NCBI GenBank assembly: GCA_964409675.1
Contig: CAYPEF010000003.1
Span: 1 to 48,018, forward strand
Length of the DNA: 48,018 nt
Direction of reading: 5' to 3'
DNA from: CAYMDD01 sp964409675
GTDB lineage: Bacteria; Pseudomonadota; Alphaproteobacteria; Rickettsiales; SXRF01
Shown piece after piece: positions 24,737 to 33,850 of the stretch. A model generated the notes under the pieces. That model did not search any database. It saw nothing but the letters and a program-made list of their open reading frames with translations, and was not told the DNA's origin. The position numbers and the translations under genes were made by a program. Positions within the stretch are counted from its first letter, which is position 1, and every line of letters starts with the position of its first letter.

Positions 24737-25502
24737 GGTTACCTTCGATTTCGATGCCGGAACCGCCAGCCGCACCGATGCCAACGGCACCGTCACCCAT
24801 TCACTCTCCAGCACTGAGGGCTTCGCGCTCGCCGCTGATACCTGGCTGCGCGCCGGGTGGGACGCGAAATACGTCTATAGCTTCACTTGGCTGGGCCGCC
24901 CCGTCATTCAATTGCCGGATGACATGCTGCGCCTGCAGGAAATTATTTATCAGGTACAGCCGGATCTCATCATTGAAACCGGCGTGGCGCATGGCGGGGG
25001 ATTAGTGTTCATGGCGTCGCTGTGCAAATTGATCGGCAAGGGCCGGGTGCTGGGCGTGGAGATTGATCTGCGTGCCCATAACCGAACCGCGCTGGAGGCG
25101 CATGCTCTGCGCCCCTATTATGATATCATTGACGGCAGCTCGATTGCTCCGGAAACCGTGGAAAAAGTGAAGCGCCATATCCGCCCGGGCGAGAAAGTGC
25201 TGGTGATCCTCGATTCCTGCCACAGCGCCGCCCATGTCAGCGCCGAGCTGGAAGCCTACGGTGCACTCGTCTCGGAAGGCTCTTACCTGATTGCGGCAGA
25301 CGGCATCATGCAGCGCCTCCCCACGGCGCCGCGAAGCCAGCCGGACTGGGGAATTAACAATCCGATTACCGCTGTAGAAGCCTTCCTGCACAGCCACCCC
25401 GAATTCAAAGCCGCCCCCTTGCAGCCCGCCTTCAACGAAGGCAGCGCCCAGCCGGTAGCCACCTACTGGCCCGCCGGCTACCTCCGGCGCAAATCAGGTT
25501 AG
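24708..25502 (+). CDS. CmcI-family (cephalosporin hydroxylase/rhamnosyl O-methyltransferase-like) methyltransferase
   Basis: 264 aa with a GTG start inside the preceding gene. IIETGVAHGGGLVFMASL (about 88-105) and GKGRVLGVEIDLRAHNR (about 106) are characteristic of the CmcI family, whose members include O-methyltransferases acting on sugars. KVLVILDSCHSAAHVSAEL is the acidic D-S-x-H segment, and GSYLIAADGIM follows. Despite the historic name, the fold is a SAM methyltransferase. Probably methylates a sugar hydroxyl, in line with the neighbouring epimerase and glycosyltransferase. The next gene starts 1 bp after its stop. Confidence 0.85.
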   Translation: MTFSSLCTGKVTFDFDAGTASRTDANGTVTHSLSSTEGFALAADTWLRAGWDAKYVYSFTWLGRPVIQLPDDMLRLQEIIYQVQPDLIIETGVAHGGGLVFMASLCKLIGKGRVLGVEIDLRAHNRTALEAHALRPYYDIIDGSSIAPETVEKVKRHIRPGEKVLVILDSCHSAAHVSAELEAYGALVSEGSYLIAADGIMQRLPTAPRSQPDWGINNPITAVEAFLHSHPEFKAAPLQPAFNEGSAQPVATYWPAGYLRRKSG

Positions 25503-25503
25503 T

Positions 25504-26736
25504 ATGCCCAGTGTCTCCGTCTGCATCCCAACCTACAACCGCGCCGCCATTCTGGCGGACCGGCTGGAGCGGATGGCAGGCATGCAGGCAGCGTTTGATA
25601 TTGAAATCTGCATCTCCGACAATGCCTCTGATTCGGATACGGAAGCGGCCATTGCCCCCTACCGCAGCCGCTTTGCCGGATTCCGCTATGTGCGCCAGCC
25701 AAAGCTGGTCAGTCCCACCTTTAACTTTTACGCAGCCATGCGCCTTGCCACCGGCGATTTTATTGTTCAGTTGGGAGATGACGATTGCATCGATACACAA
25801 GGCATTGCCCGCTGCCTGGAACTTTTCGCCGCTGAACCGCAATTGAATTATATTGCCGGCAATTGCGAACTGTATTTTTTCGAGCAGGAGCAAAGCAACG
25901 GTATCGTGCGCTTCATTCATGCGGAAGAGCGGTACGACAGCACGCAACTGCGCGAAGTATTTGAGAAATATTACTTCCTCGAATACATGATCATGCGCCG
26001 CGCGCCTGTGCACCGCTATTACCACAATGAAGGCTTAAGCTACCCCACTGGCTGGAAGCTGATCCGCTGCTGTTTGGAAGACGGCCATATCCGCTTCATC
26101 CCCGATACCATCGTGCGCAAGGGCGATTCGCCGGACCAGCTCGGCCACCGCAATTACCTAATTACCATGCAAGACTACACCAGAAACGACCCCGAGCATT
26201 ACGCCGCCCTCTGCGCCGATAGCTTAAGCGAAGAAGACTACAGCGCCGTGCAACAAACGGCGCTCATGCGCAGCGTGCGCTATTCCTCCGACGCCACCGT
26301 CAGCGCCCAGCAGCATGCAGAGGCGCTGATTTCCTGGCATCACACCATGAAAGCCGCTGTCTATGATCATGATACGCAGTATTACCCCCTGCTCCCGCCG
26401 CAAGAGCGAATCCACGCGCGCCTGAATGCTTGGATTGCGCAGTTACTGCGCTCACTACCGGATACACAGCAGGTGGAAATCGAGAACGCACCCGGCTTGC
26501 AGCCCATCCTGCCGCTCCTGCAAGCAGCCTGTCCCGCGCTCACCGTTAACATCAAGCCTGCCTCCAGCCTGCTGGTACGCCAGGGCGTGCTGACCATCAG
26601 CGCCGCCTTCAACGCCGCCTTTCACACCGCGGCACTGGCAATACGGGGCTACCCCTACATCGCCATAGAAGATCTCATGCCTGATATGCTGGATTACACG
26701 CTACCGCAGGAGGAAACCTCTACGCTACTGCGCTAA
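25504..26736 (+). CDS. Family 2 glycosyltransferase
   Basis: 410 aa. The GT-A domain spans about residues 1-240: SVSVCIPTYNRAAIL (nucleotide-binding start), ISDNASDSDTE, ATGDFIVQLGDDDCI (DxD-type metal motif, about 83-97). The region YPTGWKLIRCCLEDG is the usual later acceptor/donor part. The C-terminal ~170 residues are not recognised and may be a helical extension. Last gene of the operon beginning at 19514; its stop is 24 bp from the end of the convergent gene, with no terminator visible between. Confidence 0.88.
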   Translation: MPSVSVCIPTYNRAAILADRLERMAGMQAAFDIEICISDNASDSDTEAAIAPYRSRFAGFRYVRQPKLVSPTFNFYAAMRLATGDFIVQLGDDDCIDTQGIARCLELFAAEPQLNYIAGNCELYFFEQEQSNGIVRFIHAEERYDSTQLREVFEKYYFLEYMIMRRAPVHRYYHNEGLSYPTGWKLIRCCLEDGHIRFIPDTIVRKGDSPDQLGHRNYLITMQDYTRNDPEHYAALCADSLSEEDYSAVQQTALMRSVRYSSDATVSAQQHAEALISWHHTMKAAVYDHDTQYYPLLPPQERIHARLNAWIAQLLRSLPDTQQVEIENAPGLQPILPLLQAACPALTVNIKPASSLLVRQGVLTISAAFNAAFHTAALAIRGYPYIAIEDLMPDMLDYTLPQEETSTLLR

Positions 26737-26760
26737 ATAGACTTCCGGTTTTACCATTGG

Positions 26761-27852
26761 TTATCCCCGCGCATCGCAAAGCCGCTGCACGGGCCGTGTG
26801 ATCGCGGCGCGCAGACCAGCCTCCGGCATCGCTGCCCCGGCGGTAAAGTCCCCCAGAATCTCGCGCAGAACCTTCTGCTGTTCGGCAAGCGCTTTATCCG
26901 CGAAGCGCACGAGCATTGCGTGCGCCTCTTGCCGGGTGATAGCCGGAACCATCTCCACATTGGCCTGACCGGTGCATTTATCCCATAAGCCCCGCCAGCC
27001 GCCCGCTTTGGCAGCCGGTGCCTCCGGCACGCTGGCCACCAGCGCCCGGGCGGCGAAATGCAGTGCCAGCGTTGCTTGATGATCATCCGCCGCCTGGCGC
27101 ATGGCAGCGGCATACAGAAAGGCGCGGCGCTGCTGCATCAGGCGCGTACGCATCTCCACTGGCAGCGCGGCGAAGGACGGCCAGCGCACGATAAAATGCT
27201 CGCTGTCGGCCATGGCACGCTCCAGCGTCACCATGTCATAAAGCGCCCGCCACGGGCAGAACCGCTCCGGGCGGTCAGGCTGGAAGAAGCCTTCGCGCAC
27301 GTCATACAGCCAGAAGGAAGCATCACGCGCCCGGATTTTCTGCCCCAGCGGAGCTGGTCTGGCATGGACTGCGCCATGCTTTGCCAGTTGCGCCAACGTC
27401 TCCCATTGCCCCATCAGCCCGTATTCGGTGGCACGCACTGCGCGCATGGCGGCGGCGCGGCGCATCAGCATGATTCCCGGCGAGAGGTGAGTAAGAAAAT
27501 GCCGCTTCCACTCTGTGGTGCCCGGTGCATTGCCCATCACCACGGCAATCTCCTTCCGGGCACGCATGGCGGCGGCAAATAGGTCGTCAAAGTAAACCGT
27601 ATCTGATGCATCTGCCAGCAAAAGCCACTCACCCTGCGCCTGACGCATGAGTGCCTGCAACGCGTGATTATAGGCCAACCCGTCTGCTTTAAAAATACGC
27701 GCTGGCAGTGAAGACGGATTGGCGTCGGCATAGATCAGCAATTCTGCCTTCCCCCTGCTCAGCAGAGGCAACAGCGCGTCCTGATGGCGCGCCAGAAATG
27801 CCGATGCCGCATGCCCATGCACACATAGGGAAACGAGCGGTGCTACTACCAC
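26761..27852 (-). CDS. Putative GT-A-like glycosyltransferase, divergent
   Basis: 363 aa from a GTG at 27852 that overlaps the upstream stop by 7 bp; the open frame extends to 27894. The N-terminal VVAPLVSLCVHGHAASAFL and EWLLLADASDTVYFDDLF (about residues 75-92) look like the beta1 strand and the DxD position of family 2 glycosyltransferases, with DAS-D instead of DxD. SFWLYDVREGFFQPDRP may be the acceptor region. The last ~120 residues are Ala-rich and helical. I cannot place it in a named family. In the same operon as the C-methyltransferase and CDP-glucose genes, it could transfer the sugar they make. Confidence 0.6.
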   Translation of the reverse strand: MVVAPLVSLCVHGHAASAFLARHQDALLPLLSRGKAELLIYADANPSSLPARIFKADGLAYNHALQALMRQAQGEWLLLADASDTVYFDDLFAAAMRARKEIAVVMGNAPGTTEWKRHFLTHLSPGIMLMRRAAAMRAVRATEYGLMGQWETLAQLAKHGAVHARPAPLGQKIRARDASFWLYDVREGFFQPDRPERFCPWRALYDMVTLERAMADSEHFIVRWPSFAALPVEMRTRLMQQRRAFLYAAAMRQAADDHQATLALHFAARALVASVPEAPAAKAGGWRGLWDKCTGQANVEMVPAITRQEAHAMLVRFADKALAEQQKVLREILGDFTAGAAMPEAGLRAAITRPVQRLCDARG

Positions 27853-29120
27853 ACGGATAATTCCGGCACGGCGGTGACAAATTGCCCGCCCCACTGGCGG
27901 ATATAATCATGCTGGACGCTAATTTCCTGGCGGATATTCCACGGCAGGATCAACACATAATCCGGCTTGTCGCGCCTTAACATCTCCGGCGCATAAACCG
28001 GCAGACCGGAACCGGGTAAAAAACACTTTTGCTTTTCCGGGTTCATATCCACCGTATAGGCCAGCAGATCTGGCCGGATACCGCAGAAATTAAGCAGCGT
28101 GTTGCCCTTGGCAGGTGCACCATACCCCGCCACACGCTTACCCTCTTCTTGCGCCTTCAGTAAAAAGCGCAACAGTTCATGTTTAATCCGTTCCGCCTTC
28201 GCCTGCAACCCGGCATACGCCTCCGGCGTATCCGGCGATTCCTTCAGCAACGCATCCAGACGCAGCGTCGGCATATGCGCCGCTCCGCTCAGGCAGGCAT
28301 AGACGCGCAGCGATCCGCCATGCGTGGCAATCCGCTCGGCATCGAATACACGCACGCCGTGTAGCGCGAACAAACGCTGCACCACGGCAAGCGACAGATA
28401 GGAAAAATGCTCATGATAAATTGTATCGAACTGGCCTTCGCTGAGTAAATTGGCCACATCCGGGAATTCAACCGTCACCACGCCTTCCGGCTTCAGAAGC
28501 CGCGCCATGCCAGCCACGAAATCATTAATATCGGGCACATGCGCCAGCACGTTATTGGCGGCAATCAGATCAGCTTTGCGCCCCTGCGCCGCCAGCTCAT
28601 GCGCCAGCTTCTCGCCAAAAAAACGGGCGATGGTTTCAATGCCGTGCCGGGCGCGAGCGATGGCAGCCACATTCTCCGCCGGTTCAATGCCCAGCGCTGG
28701 AACGCCAAGCGCTTTAACATGCCGCAGCAAGTATCCGTCATTACTGGCAATTTCCACCACCAGCGAGTTTGCGTCGAGTGCAAAACGCTCTGCCATCTGC
28801 ACTACATACATACGCGCATGTTCCACCATGGTGGAAGCAACAGAGGAGAAATAACGATAGCCGCTAAAGAGCTGTTCCGGCGCAATATTGCAGGTAAGCT
28901 GCATCAAGCGGCACTGCGCGCAGAGTACGGCATGCAGCGGGTAGAACAGCTCCGACTCCCGCGCCTGTGCTGAAGCACGGTAGGCATTGGCAATCGGCGA
29001 CATGCCAAGATCCACCACCGAGTAAAACTCAGCATCCCCGCACATGCGGCAACACATATCATCAAAAGATAGTTTTTTCAGAGCATTATTTTTATCTCTT
29101 AAAGCAGGTTCAGCCCGCAT
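27846..29120 (-). CDS. Sugar C-methyltransferase (TylC3/NovU-type)
   Basis: 424 aa. N-terminal zinc-binding domain CCRMCGDAEF...CAQCRLMQL (about residues 23-26 and 66-74), central SAM-binding domain with VVEIASNDGYLL (about 117) and VLAHVPDINDF, then the C-terminal Methyltransf_14-like Rossmann domain containing VAGYGAPAKGNTLLNF (about 330). This three-domain layout is typical of C-3 methyltransferases acting on nucleotide-linked 4-keto-deoxysugars. It follows rfbG (overlap 11 bp at ATG 29120; the frame runs on to 29210), so the likely substrate is CDP-4-keto-6-deoxyglucose, giving a branched-chain sugar. Confidence 0.85.
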   Translation of the reverse strand: MRAEPALRDKNNALKKLSFDDMCCRMCGDAEFYSVVDLGMSPIANAYRASAQARESELFYPLHAVLCAQCRLMQLTCNIAPEQLFSGYRYFSSVASTMVEHARMYVVQMAERFALDANSLVVEIASNDGYLLRHVKALGVPALGIEPAENVAAIARARHGIETIARFFGEKLAHELAAQGRKADLIAANNVLAHVPDINDFVAGMARLLKPEGVVTVEFPDVANLLSEGQFDTIYHEHFSYLSLAVVQRLFALHGVRVFDAERIATHGGSLRVYACLSGAAHMPTLRLDALLKESPDTPEAYAGLQAKAERIKHELLRFLLKAQEEGKRVAGYGAPAKGNTLLNFCGIRPDLLAYTVDMNPEKQKCFLPGSGLPVYAPEMLRRDKPDYVLILPWNIRQEISVQHDYIRQWGGQFVTAVPELSVW

Positions 29121-30171
29121 CGGCCAGATACTCCTCGGTGTGACGGAAGGCAAGCGCGGCAGCGTCTTTCCCAGCAAGATAGGTTTTATACCAATCCGCC
29201 GTGCGCTCAAGCCCTTTGGCTAAAGTCCATACCGGCTTCCAGCCCAGCTGCTGTTGCGCCTTGGCAGCATCAATCGCGAGCAGGCCCGCCTCATACGGCC
29301 CGGCATGCGGCGGCGTTTCCACGCGCACACTCTCCCCCATGAAGCTATGAAAGGCGGCGATCAGCTCGCCCACCGGCAGCGTATCCTCCACGCCAGGGCC
29401 GATATTCCAGGCTTCTGCGTAAGCCTTCGGTTGCTGTGCCAGATGTTCGGCCAGCATCAGGTACGCACGCACCGGTTCCAGCACGAACTGCCAGGGCCGC
29501 GTCGCCTGCGGATGGCGCAAACACAGCGGCGCACCGGAGATACAGGCGCGGATATAATCCGGCAGCAGCCGGTCCGGCGAGAAATCGCCGCCGCCGATGA
29601 TATTGCCCGCCCGCGCCGTTGCCAGCCCGATGGATTTCGGCGCAAAATACGACGCCCGGTAGGCCTGCACGGCGATTTCCGCCGCCGCTTTGCTGCCGCC
29701 ATACGGCTCCAGCCCGCCAAGCTCATCATCTTCGCGGTACGGCTGGCTGCGCTCCTTGTTCACATAGACTTTATCGGTGGTGGCAATCACAACCGATTGT
29801 ACGGCAGCGCATTCGCGCAGCGCCTCCAGCAGGTGCACCGTGCCCATCACGTTGGTGGCAAAGGTTTCCACCGGGGCGGCGTGCGCCCTGCGCACCAGGC
29901 TCTCCGCCGCCAGATGAAACACCACTTCCGGCTGCGCCCGCTGCACCGCTTCACGCACGCTTGCATAATCGCGCATATCGGCAATGGTTGAATCAAGTGA
30001 AAGCTGTGGCTCCAGCAGCCCATAGAGCGAGGGCGACTCCGCCGCCCGCGCCAGCCCATGCACGCGCGCGCCCAGCACCTGCAACGCCGCCGCCAGCCAT
30101 GCGCCCACAAAGCCGGTATGGCCGGTAATCAGCACGGGGCGCTGATGCCAGAAGGATTTCGTCACGCGCAA
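29110..30171 (-). CDS. rfbG: CDP-glucose 4,6-dehydratase
   Basis: Converts CDP-glucose to CDP-4-keto-6-deoxyglucose. 353 aa, extended SDR. The N-terminal SFWHQRPVLITGHTGFVGAW (5-24) is typical of RfbG. ATTDKVYVNKE (about 129-139) has the catalytic TDK segment, and PYGGSKAAAEIA provides YxxxK. TARAGNIIGGGDFSPDRLLP and RPWQFVLEPVRAYL are RfbG hallmarks. It overlaps upstream rfbF by 10 bp and downstream C-methyltransferase by 11 bp. Together these three genes encode a compact CDP-branched-deoxysugar pathway. The usual next enzyme, RfbH (E1), is not found beside it. Confidence 0.94.
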   Translation of the reverse strand: MRVTKSFWHQRPVLITGHTGFVGAWLAAALQVLGARVHGLARAAESPSLYGLLEPQLSLDSTIADMRDYASVREAVQRAQPEVVFHLAAESLVRRAHAAPVETFATNVMGTVHLLEALRECAAVQSVVIATTDKVYVNKERSQPYREDDELGGLEPYGGSKAAAEIAVQAYRASYFAPKSIGLATARAGNIIGGGDFSPDRLLPDYIRACISGAPLCLRHPQATRPWQFVLEPVRAYLMLAEHLAQQPKAYAEAWNIGPGVEDTLPVGELIAAFHSFMGESVRVETPPHAGPYEAGLLAIDAAKAQQQLGWKPVWTLAKGLERTADWYKTYLAGKDAAALAFRHTEEYLADAG

Positions 30172-30971
30172 GCAGCAACCGACTTGGAGGCGGCTTTATC
30201 CCATAGCTGCCACTCCGCCTGCCCGGAGCTCCAGATCTCGTTCAGCAATTGCATCTCGCGGTAGGTATCCATGCACTGCCAGAAGCCGTGATGCTGGTGC
30301 ACGGAGAGTTGCTTTGCATCCGTAAGCTCCTCCAGCAGACCATTTTCCAGCGTTACATTCTGATCCACCGGAATCCGCTCAATCGCGGCGCACTCAAATA
30401 CGAAAAACCCACCATTAATCCAGCCCGCCGCCACCTGCGGCTTCTCGACAAAACTATTTACCGCACCATCGCATATATCCAACTCGCCGAAGCGCGAGGA
30501 CGGATGCACGGCGGTAACGGTGGCGAGCTTGCCACTGGCGCGGTGCGCATTTAAGAGCTGATCAAGGTCCACGTTGCTCACACCGTCACCGTAGGTGGCG
30601 AAAAACCGCTCGCCGCTGATAAAGGGCAGCGCCATGCGCAGGCGCGAGCCGGTCAGCGTTTCCTGCCCGGTATCGATGAAGGAAATCCGCCAGTCGAGCG
30701 CGCCGTCATCGTCATATTTGGTAATGCTGTTATCGGCCATGTCCAGCCGGCAATTGAACTGGCGTACGTTGTAATTCAGGAAATAATCGCGGATCATGCC
30801 GCCCTTGTAGCCAAGGCAGAGCACAAAATCGCGCACGCCGAAATGGCGGTAATATTTCATGATATGCCACAAAATCGGCTTATCGCCGATCTTCACCAGT
30901 GGCTTGGGCTTGAATTCGGTTTCTTCGCGCAGCCGGGTGCCCTGCCCGCCGCAGAGAATCACGGCTTCCAT
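30162..30971 (-). CDS. rfbF: Glucose-1-phosphate cytidylyltransferase
   Basis: Activates glucose 1-phosphate with CTP to CDP-glucose. 269 aa, normal length. AVILCGGQGTRLREETEFKP (3-22) is the nucleotide-binding loop with the family's ET-x-x-KPKPLVKIG. ILWHIMKYYRHFGV and FVLCLGYKG follow, then FATYGDGVSNVDLDQLL (about 124), the metal-binding GDG segment. First gene of the minus operon rfbF-rfbG-C-methyltransferase-glycosyltransferase. The 136-bp gap to the divergent carbamoyltransferase should hold promoters for both, but I cannot identify hexamers. Confidence 0.95.
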   Translation of the reverse strand: MEAVILCGGQGTRLREETEFKPKPLVKIGDKPILWHIMKYYRHFGVRDFVLCLGYKGGMIRDYFLNYNVRQFNCRLDMADNSITKYDDDGALDWRISFIDTGQETLTGSRLRMALPFISGERFFATYGDGVSNVDLDQLLNAHRASGKLATVTAVHPSSRFGELDICDGAVNSFVEKPQVAAGWINGGFFVFECAAIERIPVDQNVTLENGLLEELTDAKQLSVHQHHGFWQCMDTYREMQLLNEIWSSGQAEWQLWDKAASKSVAACA

Positions 30972-31107
30972 GCTGACTCTGCTCCATTTTTACATTCAGG
31001 GCCGTTTTAGCACAGCGCGCAAAGGCTGGCTAGGCAAGTTTCACTGGCGTTAAGCCCGCGATCATGCTCTATAAAAACCCTAACGAAACGGAGTTTTTTG
31101 CCCTACC

Positions 31108-32727
31108 ATGCTCATTCTCGGCCTGCACAAGGACCCTTGGCACAATACCGGCGCCTGCGCCATCTCCAACGCCTCCGGCACCCCCCAGATTGCCTACCTC
31201 GCCGAGGAACGGCTGGACCGGGTGAAGGATTCCCGCGCTTTCCCGGCCCTTTCCACCGCCGCCGTGCTGAAGGAAGTAGGCGCATCCGCATCCCAGCAGG
31301 CGGACATGGTGGTGCTGGACTACATCATGCACCCGGATATCACCGCCGATTACCACTGCACCCCCTGCCGGAAAGATACGTTCTTGCATGCAATGCCAGC
31401 GGAGAACATCCACATCATCAACCACCACCTCGCCCATGCGGCATCAGTATTTTATTCCTCGCCGTTTAATGAATCCGCTATCCTCATCGTAGACGGGCGC
31501 GGATCAGACAAGGAAACGCAAAGCCTCTTCATCGGCACCGACCGGGGGATTGAACGCATCGCCAGCACCTCCACCATCGGCATCGGTCTGCTCTATGCAG
31601 CCGTCACCCATGCCATCGGCTTCGGACTACTGCAAGAAGGCAAGACCATGGGCCTTGCCCCTTACGGCGCTGGAATCACCAAAAACATTCTGCCCATTCC
31701 ACATGCATACGATGGCATCGTCACCGACTACAGCGCTCTCTGCATTGACGGCAGCTATGATCTGCGCAGCCTTCTTTCGCCCATTGAACGCGAGGAAGAC
31801 AAGGCACGTGCCGCCTTTGAAGTGCAGGAAGAATGCGAGCGCGCCATGCTGCACCTCGCCCGCTATGCCCGCGAAGCCACCGGCATGCGACATTTGTGCA
31901 TCTCCGGCGGCGTTGGGCTTAACTCGGTCGCTAATTATAAAATCCTGCAATCCGGCATATTTGATGACGTATTCATCAATCCCGCCGCCTCCGATACCGG
32001 CATTCCGCTCGGCTGCGCGCTCTATGGCTATCATGCCATTGCCAAGGCCCCTCGCTTGCCGGGCACCCTCCCGGCCTATCTCGGCCCGGATTATGACGAC
32101 GCGGCCTGTGCGCAGGCGCTTAGCGGCGCTTCGAACATGGTGGTGATTGAAGAAAATGCCGTGCAAGAAGCGGCGCGCCTGCTTGCCGCCAACCAGATCG
32201 TCGCCTGCTGCTGGGGCCGCTCCGAGATGGGTCCGCGCGCGCTGGGAAACCGCAGCATTTTCATGAGCCCACTCAAAGCTGAGAATAAGGATATCCTAAA
32301 TTACCGCGTCAAGCACCGCGAGGGCTTCCGCCCGTTCGCGCCCGCCATTTTAGCCGAGCATACGCAGGAGTATTTCGAGATCGACCGCGAAAGCCCTTTC
32401 ATGCTGCTGGTGCCGACGGTGAAGCCAGATAAGCGCACCATCATCCCCGCGGTCACCCATGCCGACGGCACCGGGCGGCTGCAAACAGTGTCGGCGCAAG
32501 ACAATCCGCGCTTCTACGCGCTCATCCAGGCCTTCCAGCACCACACGCAGGTACCGGTGCTGCTCAATACCTCGTTCAACGTGGCGGGCGAGCCGATTGT
32601 GGAAACTCCCGCCGACGCACTGCGCTGCATGCAGGGCACCGAGATCGATGCGCTGCTGCTGGGATCCCGGCTGGTGGTGAAACAGGCCGTATGGGAGCGC
32701 ATGCACCCCAGCCGCCACGTGGCGTAA
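31108..32727 (+). CDS. Carbamoyltransferase (NodU/CmcH family)
   Basis: 539 aa. Transfers a carbamoyl group from carbamoyl phosphate, via an adenylated intermediate, to a hydroxyl of a sugar or natural product. N-terminal Kae1-like domain: LILGLHKDPWHNTGACAI, INHHLAHAASVFYSSPF (HxxHAAS metal site, about 109) and ILIVDGRGSDKE (about 128). CISGGVGLNSVANYKI (about 265) closes it. The C-terminal NodU domain has WGRSEMGPRALGNRSI (about 370) and LLNTSFNVAGEPIVETP. The methyltransferase-like gene follows after 3 bp. Start chosen at the ATG at the N-terminus of the conserved domain; the CGGAG upstream is distant (~13 nt). Confidence 0.92.
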   Translation: MLILGLHKDPWHNTGACAISNASGTPQIAYLAEERLDRVKDSRAFPALSTAAVLKEVGASASQQADMVVLDYIMHPDITADYHCTPCRKDTFLHAMPAENIHIINHHLAHAASVFYSSPFNESAILIVDGRGSDKETQSLFIGTDRGIERIASTSTIGIGLLYAAVTHAIGFGLLQEGKTMGLAPYGAGITKNILPIPHAYDGIVTDYSALCIDGSYDLRSLLSPIEREEDKARAAFEVQEECERAMLHLARYAREATGMRHLCISGGVGLNSVANYKILQSGIFDDVFINPAASDTGIPLGCALYGYHAIAKAPRLPGTLPAYLGPDYDDAACAQALSGASNMVVIEENAVQEAARLLAANQIVACCWGRSEMGPRALGNRSIFMSPLKAENKDILNYRVKHREGFRPFAPAILAEHTQEYFEIDRESPFMLLVPTVKPDKRTIIPAVTHADGTGRLQTVSAQDNPRFYALIQAFQHHTQVPVLLNTSFNVAGEPIVETPADALRCMQGTEIDALLLGSRLVVKQAVWERMHPSRHVA

Positions 32728-32730
32728 CCC

Positions 32731-33843
32731 ATGCAAGCCGCCATCGCCCTTGATGATTACGCCAACAGCATGTTCCGCTTCGAGCATCTGCATGATGGCT
32801 GGATCGATGCCTGCGCCGCTTATTTAACGCATATTTTCGGCCCCCGCCTGCATGGCGCGTGCGTGATTGACTATGCATTCGGGCGCGGCAACTGGTCGGT
32901 TGCGTTCCTGCGCGCGGGCGCGAAGGAAGTGACCGCCATCGACGCCTCCGCCAGCAACGTGCAGCGCTTCAGCGCTTATTGCACAGCGAACGGGCTGAAG
33001 CGCATTAAGGTGATTGAAGGCAATGTGTGCGAAGCGCCGGTGGAGGCACAGGGCGATATTCTCTGGCTATACGGCATCCTCCCCGCCATTCCCGATCAAT
33101 CAGGCTTCCTTGCAAAAACCCTCTCCCTGCTCTCTCCTGCCCCAGAAGCGCTGGTGCTGGCCTACGGCTACAACCGCAGCAGCCTGCGGCACTGGCTCGT
33201 GAACGCTGCGCGCGCCTGCCTCACCTACCCCGACGAAATATCTTTCCGCGCCGACAGCCTGGCCTTTACCCCTCCCGCTCGCCTGCGCGCCCGCGACGAC
33301 CTGACCGCCCCGCATGTGGAATGGCACAGCGCGCAGGAAATGGCGGTGTTATTCGCTCCCTTTAGGTTTGCGCCCCTCAAGCAGGTGAAGGATTTCCGCA
33401 TTTTTTCGCAAAACTGGTCGGAAGAAGAATTCAGCCCGCAGCATGTGCTGTTCGCACGCGGCGCGCAGGGCATTGCCCTGCAAGAGCCGGAAAATCCTTA
33501 CCATGCGGATATTGCGCTGTTAGACCAGTGCTACCGCTGCCTGCTGCCCGCGCTCAGCGCACCGGAACGAAAGGCGCTGGCCATCGGCCTGTTCAATACG
33601 CACTTCAGCGCACTGGGCGCAAAAGGAGAAGCAGGGGAAAGCATTAAGCAGTTGTTCCTGCTGCTACTGTACGGGCTGATGAACAAGCATATCCCCGCCG
33701 AGCAATTCGCCAATGCCGACGGGCGCGCGCTTTACCTGCTAGCCCAGCACGCACTAAAAAACCAGCCGCGCCCGCCGCTGGATAGTGCGCTGGCACATAC
33801 GCAGCTCACCCGCTGGCTATGCGAACAAAGCATCCGCATTTAA
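32731..33843 (+). CDS. SAM-dependent methyltransferase-like protein
   Basis: 370 aa. Motif I CVIDYAFGRGNWSVAFLRAG (about 44-63) followed by VTAIDASASNVQRF and GDILWLYGILPAI matches a class I methyltransferase core, although GRG replaces the usual GxGxG. The last ~120 residues (from about 250) are helical and unassigned. It starts 3 bp after the carbamoyltransferase, forming a two-gene operon, and ends 7 bp from the convergent SDR gene. Could methylate a carbamoylated sugar or vice versa. Confidence 0.75.
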   Translation: MQAAIALDDYANSMFRFEHLHDGWIDACAAYLTHIFGPRLHGACVIDYAFGRGNWSVAFLRAGAKEVTAIDASASNVQRFSAYCTANGLKRIKVIEGNVCEAPVEAQGDILWLYGILPAIPDQSGFLAKTLSLLSPAPEALVLAYGYNRSSLRHWLVNAARACLTYPDEISFRADSLAFTPPARLRARDDLTAPHVEWHSAQEMAVLFAPFRFAPLKQVKDFRIFSQNWSEEEFSPQHVLFARGAQGIALQEPENPYHADIALLDQCYRCLLPALSAPERKALAIGLFNTHFSALGAKGEAGESIKQLFLLLLYGLMNKHIPAEQFANADGRALYLLAQHALKNQPRPPLDSALAHTQLTRWLCEQSIRI

Positions 33844-33850
33844 GCGGCAA

